Of a DNA stretch of 64,000 nucleotides, positions 42,651 through 52,633 are shown one piece after another; the first letter of the stretch is position 1; every line of letters starts with the position of its first letter. The stretch lies in NCBI GenBank assembly GCA_963790575.1, contig CAWBPD010000036.1, positions 1 through 64,000 on the forward strand. Reading direction: 5' to 3'. The notes beneath the pieces are model-generated. The model saw only the letters and a program-made list of their open reading frames with translations. It made no database searches and was not told the origin of the DNA. The DNA comes from CAVTSA01 sp963790575 (lineage in GTDB: Bacteria > Chloroflexota > Dormibacteria > Dormibacterales > Dormibacteraceae). The position numbers and the translations under genes are program-made.

Positions 42651-43496
42651 TCAGTAGGTCGCCAGCGTGCCCCGGCGGCGGATCCTGCGATCGGCGAGCG
42701 CGAACGCGTACGCACCCAGCGTGACCAGGAGCACGGCGAGCAGAGCCAGCAACCCGTACTCCTCGAAGGCCGGCAGCAGCGGTCGCGTGTGGAGTGCATC
42801 CGCCCGCAGCAGATCAAGCGCATAGGTCGTGGGCAGCAGCAGCGGGATCGCGAGCAAGACGCCGGGCAGGATCGAGAGCGGGAACGCGGTACCGGAGGCG
42901 GTGGAGAACAGGAAGGAGAGCGCGTCCGTGAAGAAGTTCGCCTCCTTCACCAGCAGCGCCATGGCGCCGATCAGATAGGCGACGCCGAGGAGCGCCACCT
43001 CGGCCAGCACCAGCGCCGGGAGCGCGAACGCGAGGGCACCGAGATAGTGGGCGCCGAAGATCAGCGCTCCGACCAGGAGCAGGATGATCCCGGTCGCGCA
43101 CGAGAACGCGAAGTCCGCGGCCGTGTAGCCGATCACAAGCGCGTGGCGGCGGGTCGGCGTCATCCAGGCCGACTCCAGCGTGCCCTGCATCATCTCGTTG
43201 CGCAGTGCGAACCCGACGCCCCAGAAGGCGCCGAAGACGAAGGTGGTGACGGCCGCACCCAGGAAGAGGAACCCCGCCACGTCGGAGGTGCCCGCGGTCC
43301 GTGTGAATCCCACCGGTTGGCCGTGGACCAGGAAGGTGGCGCTGAGCAGCAGGCTCGGGATCAGCCCTTGATAGAGCGAGATCAGGATCAGGCTGATGGT
43401 GTCGAGCTTGTAGCGCGCACGGATGCGGAGTTGCCGGCGCGCGGTCGCCAGAATCGCTCGCAGCTCGAGCCGCCCCTCGGTGATGAAATCGGACAT
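42651..43496 (-). CDS. ABC-2 type transporter permease
   Basis: A 281-residue permease with six hydrophobic segments. The region GVGFALRNEMMQGTLESAWM followed by TPTRRHALVIGY is the cytoplasmic elbow-helix pattern of ABC-2 exporters. The start lies two bases after the stop of the first permease. With that permease and the ATPase it forms a three-gene exporter, probably for a lipid, drug or polysaccharide. The substrate is unknown. Confidence 0.88.
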   Translation of the reverse strand: MSDFITEGRLELRAILATARRQLRIRARYKLDTISLILISLYQGLIPSLLLSATFLVHGQPVGFTRTAGTSDVAGFLFLGAAVTTFVFGAFWGVGFALRNEMMQGTLESAWMTPTRRHALVIGYTAADFAFSCATGIILLLVGALIFGAHYLGALAFALPALVLAEVALLGVAYLIGAMALLVKEANFFTDALSFLFSTASGTAFPLSILPGVLLAIPLLLPTTYALDLLRADALHTRPLLPAFEEYGLLALLAVLLVTLGAYAFALADRRIRRRGTLATY

Positions 43497-43498
43497 GG

Positions 43499-44325
43499 TC
43501 AGTACTGAGCGAAGCCACTGCCCGCGCGAGCTCGGCGCTCGGCGGCGCGGAAGGCGAAGGCGGCGGCCAGGCAGAGGACGGCGCCCGCCCCGGCCAGGAC
43601 CAACAGCGTCCCGTAAACGCTCGTGAGGGTCGACCTCGCCAGGAGCACGTGGCGAACATCCGCGATGATGTAGGTCGGTGGCAGCGTGACCGCGATGTCG
43701 CGGGCCCAGCCGGGCAGGACGGCGATCGGGAAGCTCATTCCGCACAGCACCGTGAACAGCCCGCGCACCATCTGCACCAGCCCGAAGTTCTCCTTGATCA
43801 CCAGCACCGCGACCGAGAACAGCATCCCGAGGCCGTAGATCGCTGGTGTCCCCACCGCCAGCACGGCCAGGGCCTGCAGCGCCTCCAACGGGTCGATGAC
43901 GACGCCGAACGCAAAGCGCAGGACCAGGCCGATGACGAGGAACATCCAGAGCGCCACCACCAGGCCGGTGCCGACCGGACCGAAGAGCACCGCGGCACGG
44001 GCCGCGGGCGTCGTGAAGATGGCCTCCAACTGCCCCTCCACCTGCTGCTGGCGGAGCGCGGTCCCGGGACCCCAGAGCACCAGGCTCAGCCACATGTACA
44101 TCGACCAGCCGACGTAGATGAACCCGGCGATCGAGGTGGTTCCGCTGCGCGAAGCGAACGCGTGCAGAGCAGCCTGGCTGCCGCCCGCGAAGGCGTTCGC
44201 CTGCAGGACGTAGATGCCGGGCAGCGCCAGCGGCCAGAACAGCATCGACACGAACGCCATCGGATACCGCAGCTGGCTGCGCCATTCCTTTTTGGTGGCG
44301 GCCCAGAAGGCGCGCAGATCGGCGG

Positions 44326-44329
<4 letters not shown>
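43499..44329 (-). CDS. ABC-2 type transporter permease
   Basis: A 276-residue permease with six hydrophobic segments and the ABC-2 motif LRQQQVEGQLEAIFTTPAAR after the second helix. It is a diverged paralogue of the downstream permease, so the transporter is likely a heterodimer. The start overlaps the ATPase stop by four bases (ATGA). Confidence 0.88.
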
Positions 44330-45360
<1,031 letters not shown>

Positions 45361-45382
45361 GTCGGTAAGACGCACGGGACGG

Positions 45383-46378
45383 TTACCTGTTGGGAAGGCG
45401 GATCCGAACCTCCGCCGCTCGCCGCACGGGGCCGGGAGCCTTGAGGTACCGGTCGAGGAATGCGTAGGCGCGCTGCCGGAGGTCCAGGGGGAAGGAGTGA
45501 CCTGCGGGAAAGAGGATCGCCTCGAACGAGTCCTCCGCGCCGGCCGCCCGGTAGGCCACGCGCGCACCTGCCACCAGCCGGCGCACCCCCTGGATGGGGA
45601 AGATGCGGTCCCTCTCGCCCGAGGTGAGCAGAAAGGGCCGGGGAGCGAGGCCGGCGACGATGTCCTCGATGTCGGCCACTTCCAGCAGGCCGGGGACGTA
45701 CATGGCCTTGTTGTGGTTGATCCCGGCGGCGAGGATGTCCCGCAGCGGGGCGAACCCACACGACGACACCCCGACCCGGACCCGTTCGTCGAACCAGGTG
45801 AGCCACAGCGCCTCCTGGCCACCCAAGGAGTGTCCGATCGTGCCCACCCGGGTGCCGTCGACCTCCTCCAAGCCGGTCACCAGGTCGATCGCCACGCGGA
45901 GATCGTGCAGGTACTTCGCTTGCAGGCACGAGCCTCGCAACAGCCGGCTCGTCAGCTCGAAGAGCTCGTACTGGGAGTCCACCAGTTCCGGGCTCTGCTC
46001 GAGAAGTTCGGCGGGCGCGCGGCGGCCCTCGAAGCACAGGTGATCGGGACAGAGGACCACATAGCCTCGCCGGCAGAGCTCGAGTCCGTAGTGGTACATG
46101 GGGTCGGGCGTGAGCCCGGCCGGCTCCGACTTCCCCCAGGCGAAGTTGCCGGCATGCTGATGACAGGCCACGATGGCGGGCCATCCCCCCGCCGGCGGCC
46201 GCCCGATCGGGCGCAGCAGCCAGGCCGTGATCCGCTCGCCCGCCTCGACCAGATAGCTGACCAGTGTTCGGGTGTGGTCAAAAGCCTTGTGGGTCGCCTC
46301 CTCACGGACCTCAAGTGGCACCGGCTCGGGCAGGGGTCCGAGCCGCTCCAGGATGCGAGCCCGGAGCTCCTGGACCAT
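45383..46378 (-). CDS. Alpha/beta hydrolase (dienelactone-hydrolase-like)
   Basis: A 331-residue hydrolase. The nucleophile elbow is TIGHSLGGQEALW, the acid is probably in LLTSGERDRIFP and the His in LFPAGHSFPLDLRQRAYAFL. The lid region is long, as in acetyl-xylan-esterase and DLH-like families. The ATG at 46378 has GGGAGAGG just upstream; an ATG 17 codons earlier is possible. It is linked in direction and spacing to the exporter genes and follows the aldo/keto reductase gene. Confidence 0.82.
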   Translation of the reverse strand: MVQELRARILERLGPLPEPVPLEVREEATHKAFDHTRTLVSYLVEAGERITAWLLRPIGRPPAGGWPAIVACHQHAGNFAWGKSEPAGLTPDPMYHYGLELCRRGYVVLCPDHLCFEGRRAPAELLEQSPELVDSQYELFELTSRLLRGSCLQAKYLHDLRVAIDLVTGLEEVDGTRVGTIGHSLGGQEALWLTWFDERVRVGVSSCGFAPLRDILAAGINHNKAMYVPGLLEVADIEDIVAGLAPRPFLLTSGERDRIFPIQGVRRLVAGARVAYRAAGAEDSFEAILFPAGHSFPLDLRQRAYAFLDRYLKAPGPVRRAAEVRIRLPNR

Positions 46379-46460
46379 CACCTCTCTCCCGGGTCGATCA
46401 AGGAAATGGGCTGGGCCGGCCGCCGCCACCCGATGGGTGGGAGGGACGGATCTTCGGCCA

Positions 46461-47459
46461 TCAGGCCCCGGCTGATGTTTCCGCCCGCGCCAAGGCCACG
46501 ACCCGCTCGATGACGTCCGCCGGCAGCGGCCCGCGGGCCTCCCATCGGAGCGCCGCCTCCAGGTGCTCGAAGCTCGAGAGCCCGACCAGGACCAGCGCGA
46601 TTCCGGGGGGACCTAGAGCGCAGCGAAGCCCCAGCTCGAGCGCGTTCTCCAGGCCGAGCTCGGCGGCCAGACCGCTGAGCCGGACGGCATGATCCAGGTC
46701 CTGTTGGTAGCGCGTACCGGCGAGCGCGTCGCCGACCCCTCCCGCATTTGGGTGCCGGTCGGGGGCGGCGCTGAGGGCCCCCGCCGCGTAGACCCGGATG
46801 TTGATGACCCCCACCTCGTGTTCGCCCGCGACCGTCACCAGTCCGTCGAAGTCCTGGCCGCCGCCGGTGACGCCGGGGTACACGGCGCTGGGGTTGACCG
46901 CGTTGAAGTAGGCCTGAACCGTCTCGAACCCCCCAGACCCGAGCGCGCGGTGGACGGCGGGAGTGTCGCCGAGGCCGGTGAACCCGATGTGTCCGGCGAG
47001 GCCCTCGTCCACCAGCTCCCCCATCGCGGCGGCGATCTGGCCGAGCAGGTCCGGGTCGTCGAAGGGGTCGCGGATCTGGTTGTGGAGCTGGAACAGGTCC
47101 ACGCGTTCGCGGCCCAGGCGGCGACAGCTGTCCTCCAGAGAACGCCGGACCACCGACTTCACGTCGGCCGATTGATCGGTAAAGACACGGACCTTGGTTC
47201 CGACCAGCGCCGTCCGTGCGGTATCGACGGCGGCCAGCGCGCGGCCCAGGTTCTGCTCCGAGACCCCATCGCCGTACGAGGGAGCGGTGTCGAAGTACCG
47301 GACGCCGGCCTCCAGCGCACGGGCCACCGCCCGGGATTGCTCGCTCGCGTTTCCCCGAACCAGCAGGCCGCCGACCGCGCCACATCCGAAGCCGAGCCGC
47401 GGAACCGCCAGTCCCGTCCGCCCCAGCAGCCGCTCCTCCACGGCGCGTGAGCATAGCAT
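46461..47459 (-). CDS. Aldo/keto reductase
   Basis: A 332-residue TIM-barrel oxidoreductase. The catalytic tetrad is visible as Asp and Tyr in FDTAPSYGDG, Lys in LVGTKVRVF and His in FQLHNQ. FGCGAVGGLLV near the N-terminus and LVGLSSFEHLEAAL near the end bind NADPH. It resembles L-fucose/D-arabinose dehydrogenase-like AKRs. The ATG giving MLCSRAVEERLLGRTGL is used; a GTG six codons in is an alternative. It is divergent from the S41 protease gene. Confidence 0.88.
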   Translation of the reverse strand: MLCSRAVEERLLGRTGLAVPRLGFGCGAVGGLLVRGNASEQSRAVARALEAGVRYFDTAPSYGDGVSEQNLGRALAAVDTARTALVGTKVRVFTDQSADVKSVVRRSLEDSCRRLGRERVDLFQLHNQIRDPFDDPDLLGQIAAAMGELVDEGLAGHIGFTGLGDTPAVHRALGSGGFETVQAYFNAVNPSAVYPGVTGGGQDFDGLVTVAGEHEVGVINIRVYAAGALSAAPDRHPNAGGVGDALAGTRYQQDLDHAVRLSGLAAELGLENALELGLRCALGPPGIALVLVGLSSFEHLEAALRWEARGPLPADVIERVVALARAETSAGA

Positions 47460-47526
47460 CCAGCCCAGGCGAGCCCCGGTGGTGCACAGCGCGCCACCGG
47501 CAGTGTCGCGCCATCCTGTAACAGTG

Positions 47527-48732
47527 ATGCGCACACGTACCTGGGTACGCCTGCCGGTGGCCGCGGCAGCACTCCTCTGTGTCCTGGTCGTCGCGTTTGG
47601 TGCCGGCGTCTGGGCCGACCAGCGCTTCCCCCAGTTCATGCCCGCGTTCGGGCAGAATCGCACGCTCCTCGACCAGACGACACAGCTACAGGCGCTGCGA
47701 GTCATTCAGGCGCACTACTGGACGAGCGACCTGGACGCGACCCAGCTCAGCGACGGCAGCATCGCGGGCATGGTGCAGGGACTGGGCGATCCCTTCACCC
47801 GCTACCTGACGCCGGCTCAGTACCAGGCGCAGCAGGAGAGCAGCGAGGGTCGGCACCCCGCGTCGATCGGCGTCTCGCTGGTGTTCGAGGGCGAACAGAC
47901 GGTCGTGAGCGGGGTCCTGCCCGCCTCTCCGGCTCAGCACGCGGGGATCCAGGCAGGCGACGTGGTCCTCGCCGTCAACTCCCAGCCCACCGCCGGCCTC
48001 GCACACGACCAGGTCTCCGCGCTGCTCGGAAGTCCGGGGCAGTCAGAGGTGACCCTGCTCGTACAGCGTGGGGCGTCCCAGCTGACGCTCTCCATGCACC
48101 GGGCCGCGTTCACCAGCCCGACGGTCGTCTCCACGCGGCTGCCCGGCGATGTCCTGTACATGCGCATCTACCAGTTCGGCACCACGACCGCCGACGAGTT
48201 CACCAAGCAGCTGCAGGCGGGGCTGCCGGCGCACGGCATCGTGCTCGATCTGCGCCGAAACGGCGGCGGGTTCGTGAGTGCCGCGGTGACCGTCGTCAGT
48301 GCCTTCGTGAAAACGGGTGAGGTGCTCGAGACGCGGGAACGCAACCGCAGCCAGGTCACCAATGTCACCGGCAATGCGATCGCGCCTGCGGTGCCACTGG
48401 TGGTCCTCGTCGACGGCGGTACCGCGTCGAGCTCGGAGATCGTCGCCGGCGCCCTGCGGGCGCATCACCGCGCGGTACTGGTCGGCGTCAAGACGTTCGG
48501 CAAGGGCTCGGTGCAGGTGGACTACCCGCTCAACAACGGCGGCGCGCTGCGTCTCACCGTGCAGCACTGGCTGCTCCCCAACGGGCAGACGGTGGATCGT
48601 CGCCAGGGGCTGCAGCCGGACCGCGAGGTCACGCTTCCAGGGCCCCAGGACATGTACGACGTGGCGACACCGCAGCGTGGCTTCGACCTCGACGGTCAGC
48701 TGCTGGCGGCGCTCCAGACGCTGGGGGGCTGA
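47527..48732 (+). CDS. S41-family C-terminal processing protease
   Basis: A 401-residue secreted or membrane-anchored protease. A hydrophobic segment at 8-28 anchors it. GMVQGLGDPFTRYLTPAQY is the family N-terminal domain, and a PDZ domain covers about 115-195 (IGVSLVFEGEQTVVSGVLPA). The catalytic Ser lies in DGGTASSSEIVAGAL near residue 302 and the Lys in KTFGKGSVQ near 325. It cleaves substrates from their C-termini outside the membrane. The ATG at 47527 directly follows a TGTAAC stretch; a GTG just before it is possible. Confidence 0.93.
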   Translation: MRTRTWVRLPVAAAALLCVLVVAFGAGVWADQRFPQFMPAFGQNRTLLDQTTQLQALRVIQAHYWTSDLDATQLSDGSIAGMVQGLGDPFTRYLTPAQYQAQQESSEGRHPASIGVSLVFEGEQTVVSGVLPASPAQHAGIQAGDVVLAVNSQPTAGLAHDQVSALLGSPGQSEVTLLVQRGASQLTLSMHRAAFTSPTVVSTRLPGDVLYMRIYQFGTTTADEFTKQLQAGLPAHGIVLDLRRNGGGFVSAAVTVVSAFVKTGEVLETRERNRSQVTNVTGNAIAPAVPLVVLVDGGTASSSEIVAGALRAHHRAVLVGVKTFGKGSVQVDYPLNNGGALRLTVQHWLLPNGQTVDRRQGLQPDREVTLPGPQDMYDVATPQRGFDLDGQLLAALQTLGG

Positions 48733-48843
48733 GCTTCGCCGGCGGACGCATAGCCCTGTTTGACGCATCCAGGGTCACGAGCTACGATCCCTGCACCGAG
48801 AGGCCGCCCGGCACCACGCCTAAGCGGGGGAGAACGAGTCGCG

Positions 48844-50613
48844 ATGGGTACAGTCGTAGGACGTTTGGTCAGCCGGTCCCTGTTGGCCGCGCCGGTTTTC
48901 GCCGGCGGCCTGAGATTGCGCCGCCGCGGTCGCAGGCGAACCGGAACTGGGTGGCTCGCGGTCGGCGTCCTGGCGGCGATGTTGGTCGCCGCCTGTGGTT
49001 CTTCCCACAGCGCGACCGGCACCAAGACCGGGGGCAGCATCACCTACGCACTGGATGAGGACGTGGCCGGCTTCAACATCCTCAACGCCGTCGAGGATTC
49101 CGGCTTCACTCCGGGCATCATGGAGGTGGTCTGGCCGTCGGCGTTCATCTACTACCCGGACCTGAAACCGCACCTCAACACCGAGGTGGTGACCAGTGCC
49201 AAGATCACCAGGACCAACCCGCAGACCGTCGTCTACCAGATCAATCCCAAGGCGACCTGGTCGGACGGCACCCCGATCAACGCCGACGACTTCATCTACA
49301 ACTGGCAGGCGCAGAGCGGTGATCCGCAGTACACGGATGTCGGCGGTCAGCCATTCCAGCCCGCCGCCACCGGCGGGTACTCGTCGATCAAGTCAGTGAC
49401 CGGATCCGACAACGGCAAGACCGCGACCGTAGTCTTCGCCCAGTCGTTCGGGAACTGGCAGTCACTGTTCAGTGAGATGATCCCGGCTCACATCGCCAAG
49501 CGGGTGGGTTTCAACGACGGTTTCGCGAACTTCGGACCCTCGGTGCAGGTGTCCGGCGGCCCCTACATGCTGCAGAGCTACACCCAGGGCCAGGACGTGG
49601 TCGAGGTCCCGAACCCGCACTACTGGGGGCCACCGCCCAAGCTCAGCAAGATCGTGTACCGCGTCATCACCGACGACGCCCAGCAGCCGACGGCCGCACA
49701 GAGCGGCGAGGTCAACATCGTGACCCCGGTGCTGCCCACCGTCGAGTTCGTGGACCAGCTCAAATCGGTCCCCAGCTTCACGTACCGGACGCTGCCCGCA
49801 CTCGGGTTCCAGCACATCGACTTCAACCTTGCGAACTACTACCTGGCCAACGCCAATGTGCGCCACGCGATCGCGTACGGGACCGACCGCAGCACGATCG
49901 TAAAGCGCACCGCGGACCTGATCGACCCCCACATCACGCCGCTCCAGAATCGCCTCGAGATGCCGACCGAGCAGTACTACAAGAACACGAGTGCCGGCTA
50001 CGGCGAGTTCGACACCTCGAAGGCGAAGCAGCTCCTGCAGCAGTCCGGGATGACGATGGGCTCGGACGGCTACTTCCAGCCCGGCGCGGGTCCGGAGAAA
50101 GGTCAGGACCTCACGTTCAGCATTTCCACCACCTCCGGGCAGCCGCTTCGTTCCCAGATCGAGCAGCTCTTCCAGTCCCAGATGAAGGACATCGGCGTCA
50201 AGATCAACATTCAGAACTACCCGGCCAAGACGCTCTTCGGCACCGTCATCCCCAAGGGGGAGTTCGATCTGGCGGAATTCGAGTGGGGCTCACTCGCCGT
50301 CACGCCATCCTTCTTTCCATCGATCTACTGCTCATACACGAACGCCGACCTTTGCGGCTCCAACTACGACCGCTACGCCAACCCGCAGGTGGACCAGCTG
50401 CTTCAGTCCGGCGTCGCCGCGCTGAATCCCGCACAGGCGGCGAATGACTTCAACCAGGTGGACGCACTGCTCTGGAAGGACATGGTCACACTGCCGCTGT
50501 TCCAGAACCCGGACCTCACGGGGTGGTCGACGAAGTACGCGAACATCGAACCCAACGAGTACACCGGGGTCACCTGGAACGCTCAGGACTGGGCTCTGAA
50601 GGCGTCCACCTGA
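48844..50613 (+). CDS. ABC transporter substrate-binding lipoprotein, family 5
   Basis: A 589-residue peptide/nickel-type solute-binding protein. The N-terminus is unusually long: about 38 residues with an Arg-rich block, then a hydrophobic helix and the lipobox LVAAC near residue 58. Family motifs are YALDEDVAGFNILNAVEDSG, ATWSDGTPINADDFIYNW, GPYMLQSYTQGQDVVEVPNP and NVRHAIAYGTDRSTIV. It would capture oligopeptides or similar solutes at the cell surface. No permease or ATPase gene is adjacent, so it must use a transporter encoded elsewhere. Confidence 0.92.
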   Translation: MGTVVGRLVSRSLLAAPVFAGGLRLRRRGRRRTGTGWLAVGVLAAMLVAACGSSHSATGTKTGGSITYALDEDVAGFNILNAVEDSGFTPGIMEVVWPSAFIYYPDLKPHLNTEVVTSAKITRTNPQTVVYQINPKATWSDGTPINADDFIYNWQAQSGDPQYTDVGGQPFQPAATGGYSSIKSVTGSDNGKTATVVFAQSFGNWQSLFSEMIPAHIAKRVGFNDGFANFGPSVQVSGGPYMLQSYTQGQDVVEVPNPHYWGPPPKLSKIVYRVITDDAQQPTAAQSGEVNIVTPVLPTVEFVDQLKSVPSFTYRTLPALGFQHIDFNLANYYLANANVRHAIAYGTDRSTIVKRTADLIDPHITPLQNRLEMPTEQYYKNTSAGYGEFDTSKAKQLLQQSGMTMGSDGYFQPGAGPEKGQDLTFSISTTSGQPLRSQIEQLFQSQMKDIGVKINIQNYPAKTLFGTVIPKGEFDLAEFEWGSLAVTPSFFPSIYCSYTNADLCGSNYDRYANPQVDQLLQSGVAALNPAQAANDFNQVDALLWKDMVTLPLFQNPDLTGWSTKYANIEPNEYTGVTWNAQDWALKAST

Positions 50614-50645
50614 GGCTTGGGGGATGGTGACCCCAGGACAGTGTG

Positions 50646-50726
50646 GGCGCGGGTAGTGCCAGAGTGTCCGCGGTGTGGCCTTACCCGCGCCGCATTAGCG
50701 CCAGACTGCGGACACCCTGGCGCTAA
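50646..50726. repeat. 52-bp palindromic element, copy 2, within two paired hairpins
   Basis: The 52-base element (GTGTCCGC at 50664-50671 to GCGGACAC at 50708-50715) is embedded in two perfect 10-bp hairpins. GGCGCGGGTA at 50646-50655 pairs with 50682-50691, and TTAGCGCCAG at 50695-50704 pairs with 50717-50726. The element's ends fall in the two loops and are complementary over 8 bases, so RNA could form either the long stem or two hairpins with kissing loops. It lies between converging genes, and the last stem arm contains the methyltransferase stop codon. Confidence 0.75.
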
Positions 50727-51523
50727 CCCTCCGGCCGGCCCGCGCGCACCTTGGCCATGGTGACCTGGGTATGGATGGTCGCGGGCACCGCACCAAGCCC
50801 GGACAGGACGGTCCCTAACGCAGCGTCGAAGGACGCGCGGGTCTCGGGGTCGAAGTCGAGATATGTGGCCCGGGTGCGCTCCAGGTTCATCACCCTCTCC
50901 GGGCTCAGCTCGGCCCGCCGGGTGTGTGACTTCTCCAGGGCCGGCTCGAAGAGACCAGACGCCGCGATCCGCTCAGCGCCCGAGGGTGGCGGCTTCCTGG
51001 CCCAGGCTCGCCGGTCGGGACTGTGCCGCACCCAGGAACTCCGGAGGGATGAGCCCACCGGCTCGTCGTAGTCTTCGCCGACCGACATCATGACCAGCCA
51101 GCCCCCCGAGCGAAGGAGTCGGGCCGAGCGGCTGCACAAGACCTCGGGGTCGATCCAGTGGGCGGCGGTGGCGGAGATGACGAGATCGAATGAGGCGTCG
51201 GCGGCCGCGAACTGTTCGAACGAGGAGACCGCGAAGAGGACCTCGCCGTCCGCGACGTGCCGGCGCGCCACCTCGACCATCGCCGCTCCAATGTCGATCG
51301 CCATGACCGGGAATGGGTACCGCGCCAGCTCAGCGGTCAGCTGCCCGGTGCCGCAGCCGACCTCGAGAATCACCGCCCCCTCGCGCAGGCCGGTGGTCTC
51401 GACGATCCAGCGCACCACCTGGTCCGGATAGCTCTGACGCGTCTCGTGGTAGACGTCAGCTACCGAGTCGAAGAGAAGGCGCTGCCGCTCGCGCCTCGCA
51501 CGCTGCTCCGTGGTCTCGCTCAC
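50723..51523 (-). CDS. Class I SAM-dependent methyltransferase
   Basis: A 266-residue methyltransferase. Motif I is VILEVGCGTGQLTAELA near residue 52, VMAIDIGAAMVEVA is motif II and FDLVISATAAHWIDPEVL the following loop. It is related to the other methyltransferase in the window (the one near 27 kb) but clearly distinct. The GTG start gives (M)SETTEQRARRERQRLLFDSV. It lies 47 bases after the enolase-superfamily gene and probably shares its transcript. The stop lies in the stem of a repeat element. Confidence 0.85.
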   Translation of the reverse strand: MSETTEQRARRERQRLLFDSVADVYHETRQSYPDQVVRWIVETTGLREGAVILEVGCGTGQLTAELARYPFPVMAIDIGAAMVEVARRHVADGEVLFAVSSFEQFAAADASFDLVISATAAHWIDPEVLCSRSARLLRSGGWLVMMSVGEDYDEPVGSSLRSSWVRHSPDRRAWARKPPPSGAERIAASGLFEPALEKSHTRRAELSPERVMNLERTRATYLDFDPETRASFDAALGTVLSGLGAVPATIHTQVTMAKVRAGRPEG

Positions 51524-51570
51524 GAGCCCATGGTGCTCCGCCGAGGATCGGGCTCGCCGCTGCCCTCGCC

Positions 51571-52611
51571 CTACACGGGGAGGGCGCCGATCCCCGGCTC
51601 CTGCGGAAGCAGGCGGCAGCCCTCCACCAGCTCTTCTCCCTCCGCCAGCAGCCCGCTCTCCAGATAGAGGGCATTCGACAGCGCCGCCAGCACGTGCAGG
51701 TGTGCTCCGGCCCCATGCGAGGCGTAGGCCACTCCGAAGGCGTCCGCCAGGAGACCGACCTCCAGGCACTCGGTGAGGCCACCCGCCCGGCGGAGATCGG
51801 GTTGCACGATGTCGATCGCCCGCTTCTCCAGCAGTCGCCTGAACTGACGCCGGCCATAAAGGTTCTCGCCGGCCGCGATCGGGATCGTGAGCCGCCGGGC
51901 GAGTGTGGCCAGTCCCTCGTCATCGTCGGCCGCAACCGGTTCCTCGAACCAGTAGCAGCCCAGTTCCTCATAGGCACGGCCACGCCGCAGGGCCTCCTTG
52001 ACCGAGAAGACCTGGTTCGCGTCCACCATCAGAAGTGCGCGCTCGCCGATTGCCTCCCGCACCACCTGCAGGCGCTGCAGGTCCTGGTCCAGGCTCGGGG
52101 CCCCCACCTTCACCTTCACCCCCTGAAAACCCTGGGCCATCGCGCGCCGGCATCTGCCGGCCAGAGTCTCAAGGTCGTAGTCAAGCCAGCCGACCATCGC
52201 GTAGGCAGGCACCCGGTCGCGGGCAGCGCCGAGCAGGCGCCACACCGGCTGACCCAGGCTTCGGCCGAGAACGTCCCAGAGCGCGATGTCGATGGCGGCG
52301 ATGCCGAGCAAAGCCAGGCCGGCCGAGCCGTGGTAGTCGGTGAGCCGCCACAGGTGGTCGCGGATCTCTCGCACCAGGGCAGGATCCCTACCGACCACGG
52401 CGGGACCGAGCTCCAGGTTGATCAGCTCGGCAACGATCTGGGGTGCCGCGGGCAGCCGGCCGAACCCGATCACGGACTGCCCGGTCACACCGTCGGACGT
52501 CTCGATTCGGACCCGGCACGCTCCCTCGGTGTCCAGCGTCTGAAGAGCGTCTCTGACCGGTCGCTCGCGCGGATGGGACCTCGGCGTGGCCACCACCGCG
52601 GTCACTCGCAT
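51571..52611 (-). CDS. Mandelate racemase / muconate lactonizing enzyme family protein
   Basis: A 346-residue enolase-superfamily enzyme. The capping domain is followed by K-x-K in GFQGVKVKVG near residue 165. Metal ligands are in LMVDANQ, YWFEEP and IAAGENL. D in IVQPDLRRAGG and H in YASHGAGAHLH form the catalytic dyad expected of the MR subgroup. It therefore probably abstracts an alpha proton from a carboxylate sugar acid or similar substrate. Neighbours are an MFS transporter and a methyltransferase, and a GH31 glycosidase lies further upstream, which suits a sugar or sugar-acid pathway. Confidence 0.9.
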   Translation of the reverse strand: MRVTAVVATPRSHPRERPVRDALQTLDTEGACRVRIETSDGVTGQSVIGFGRLPAAPQIVAELINLELGPAVVGRDPALVREIRDHLWRLTDYHGSAGLALLGIAAIDIALWDVLGRSLGQPVWRLLGAARDRVPAYAMVGWLDYDLETLAGRCRRAMAQGFQGVKVKVGAPSLDQDLQRLQVVREAIGERALLMVDANQVFSVKEALRRGRAYEELGCYWFEEPVAADDDEGLATLARRLTIPIAAGENLYGRRQFRRLLEKRAIDIVQPDLRRAGGLTECLEVGLLADAFGVAYASHGAGAHLHVLAALSNALYLESGLLAEGEELVEGCRLLPQEPGIGALPV

Positions 52612-52633
52612 GCGTTCCTCCGTTCGCTCGGAC

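Noticed and set aside
42651..44285. A 544-residue fused double permease
   Set aside because: The upstream part is an out-of-frame shadow of the first permease. Two separate ATG starts with family-like N-termini explain the region.
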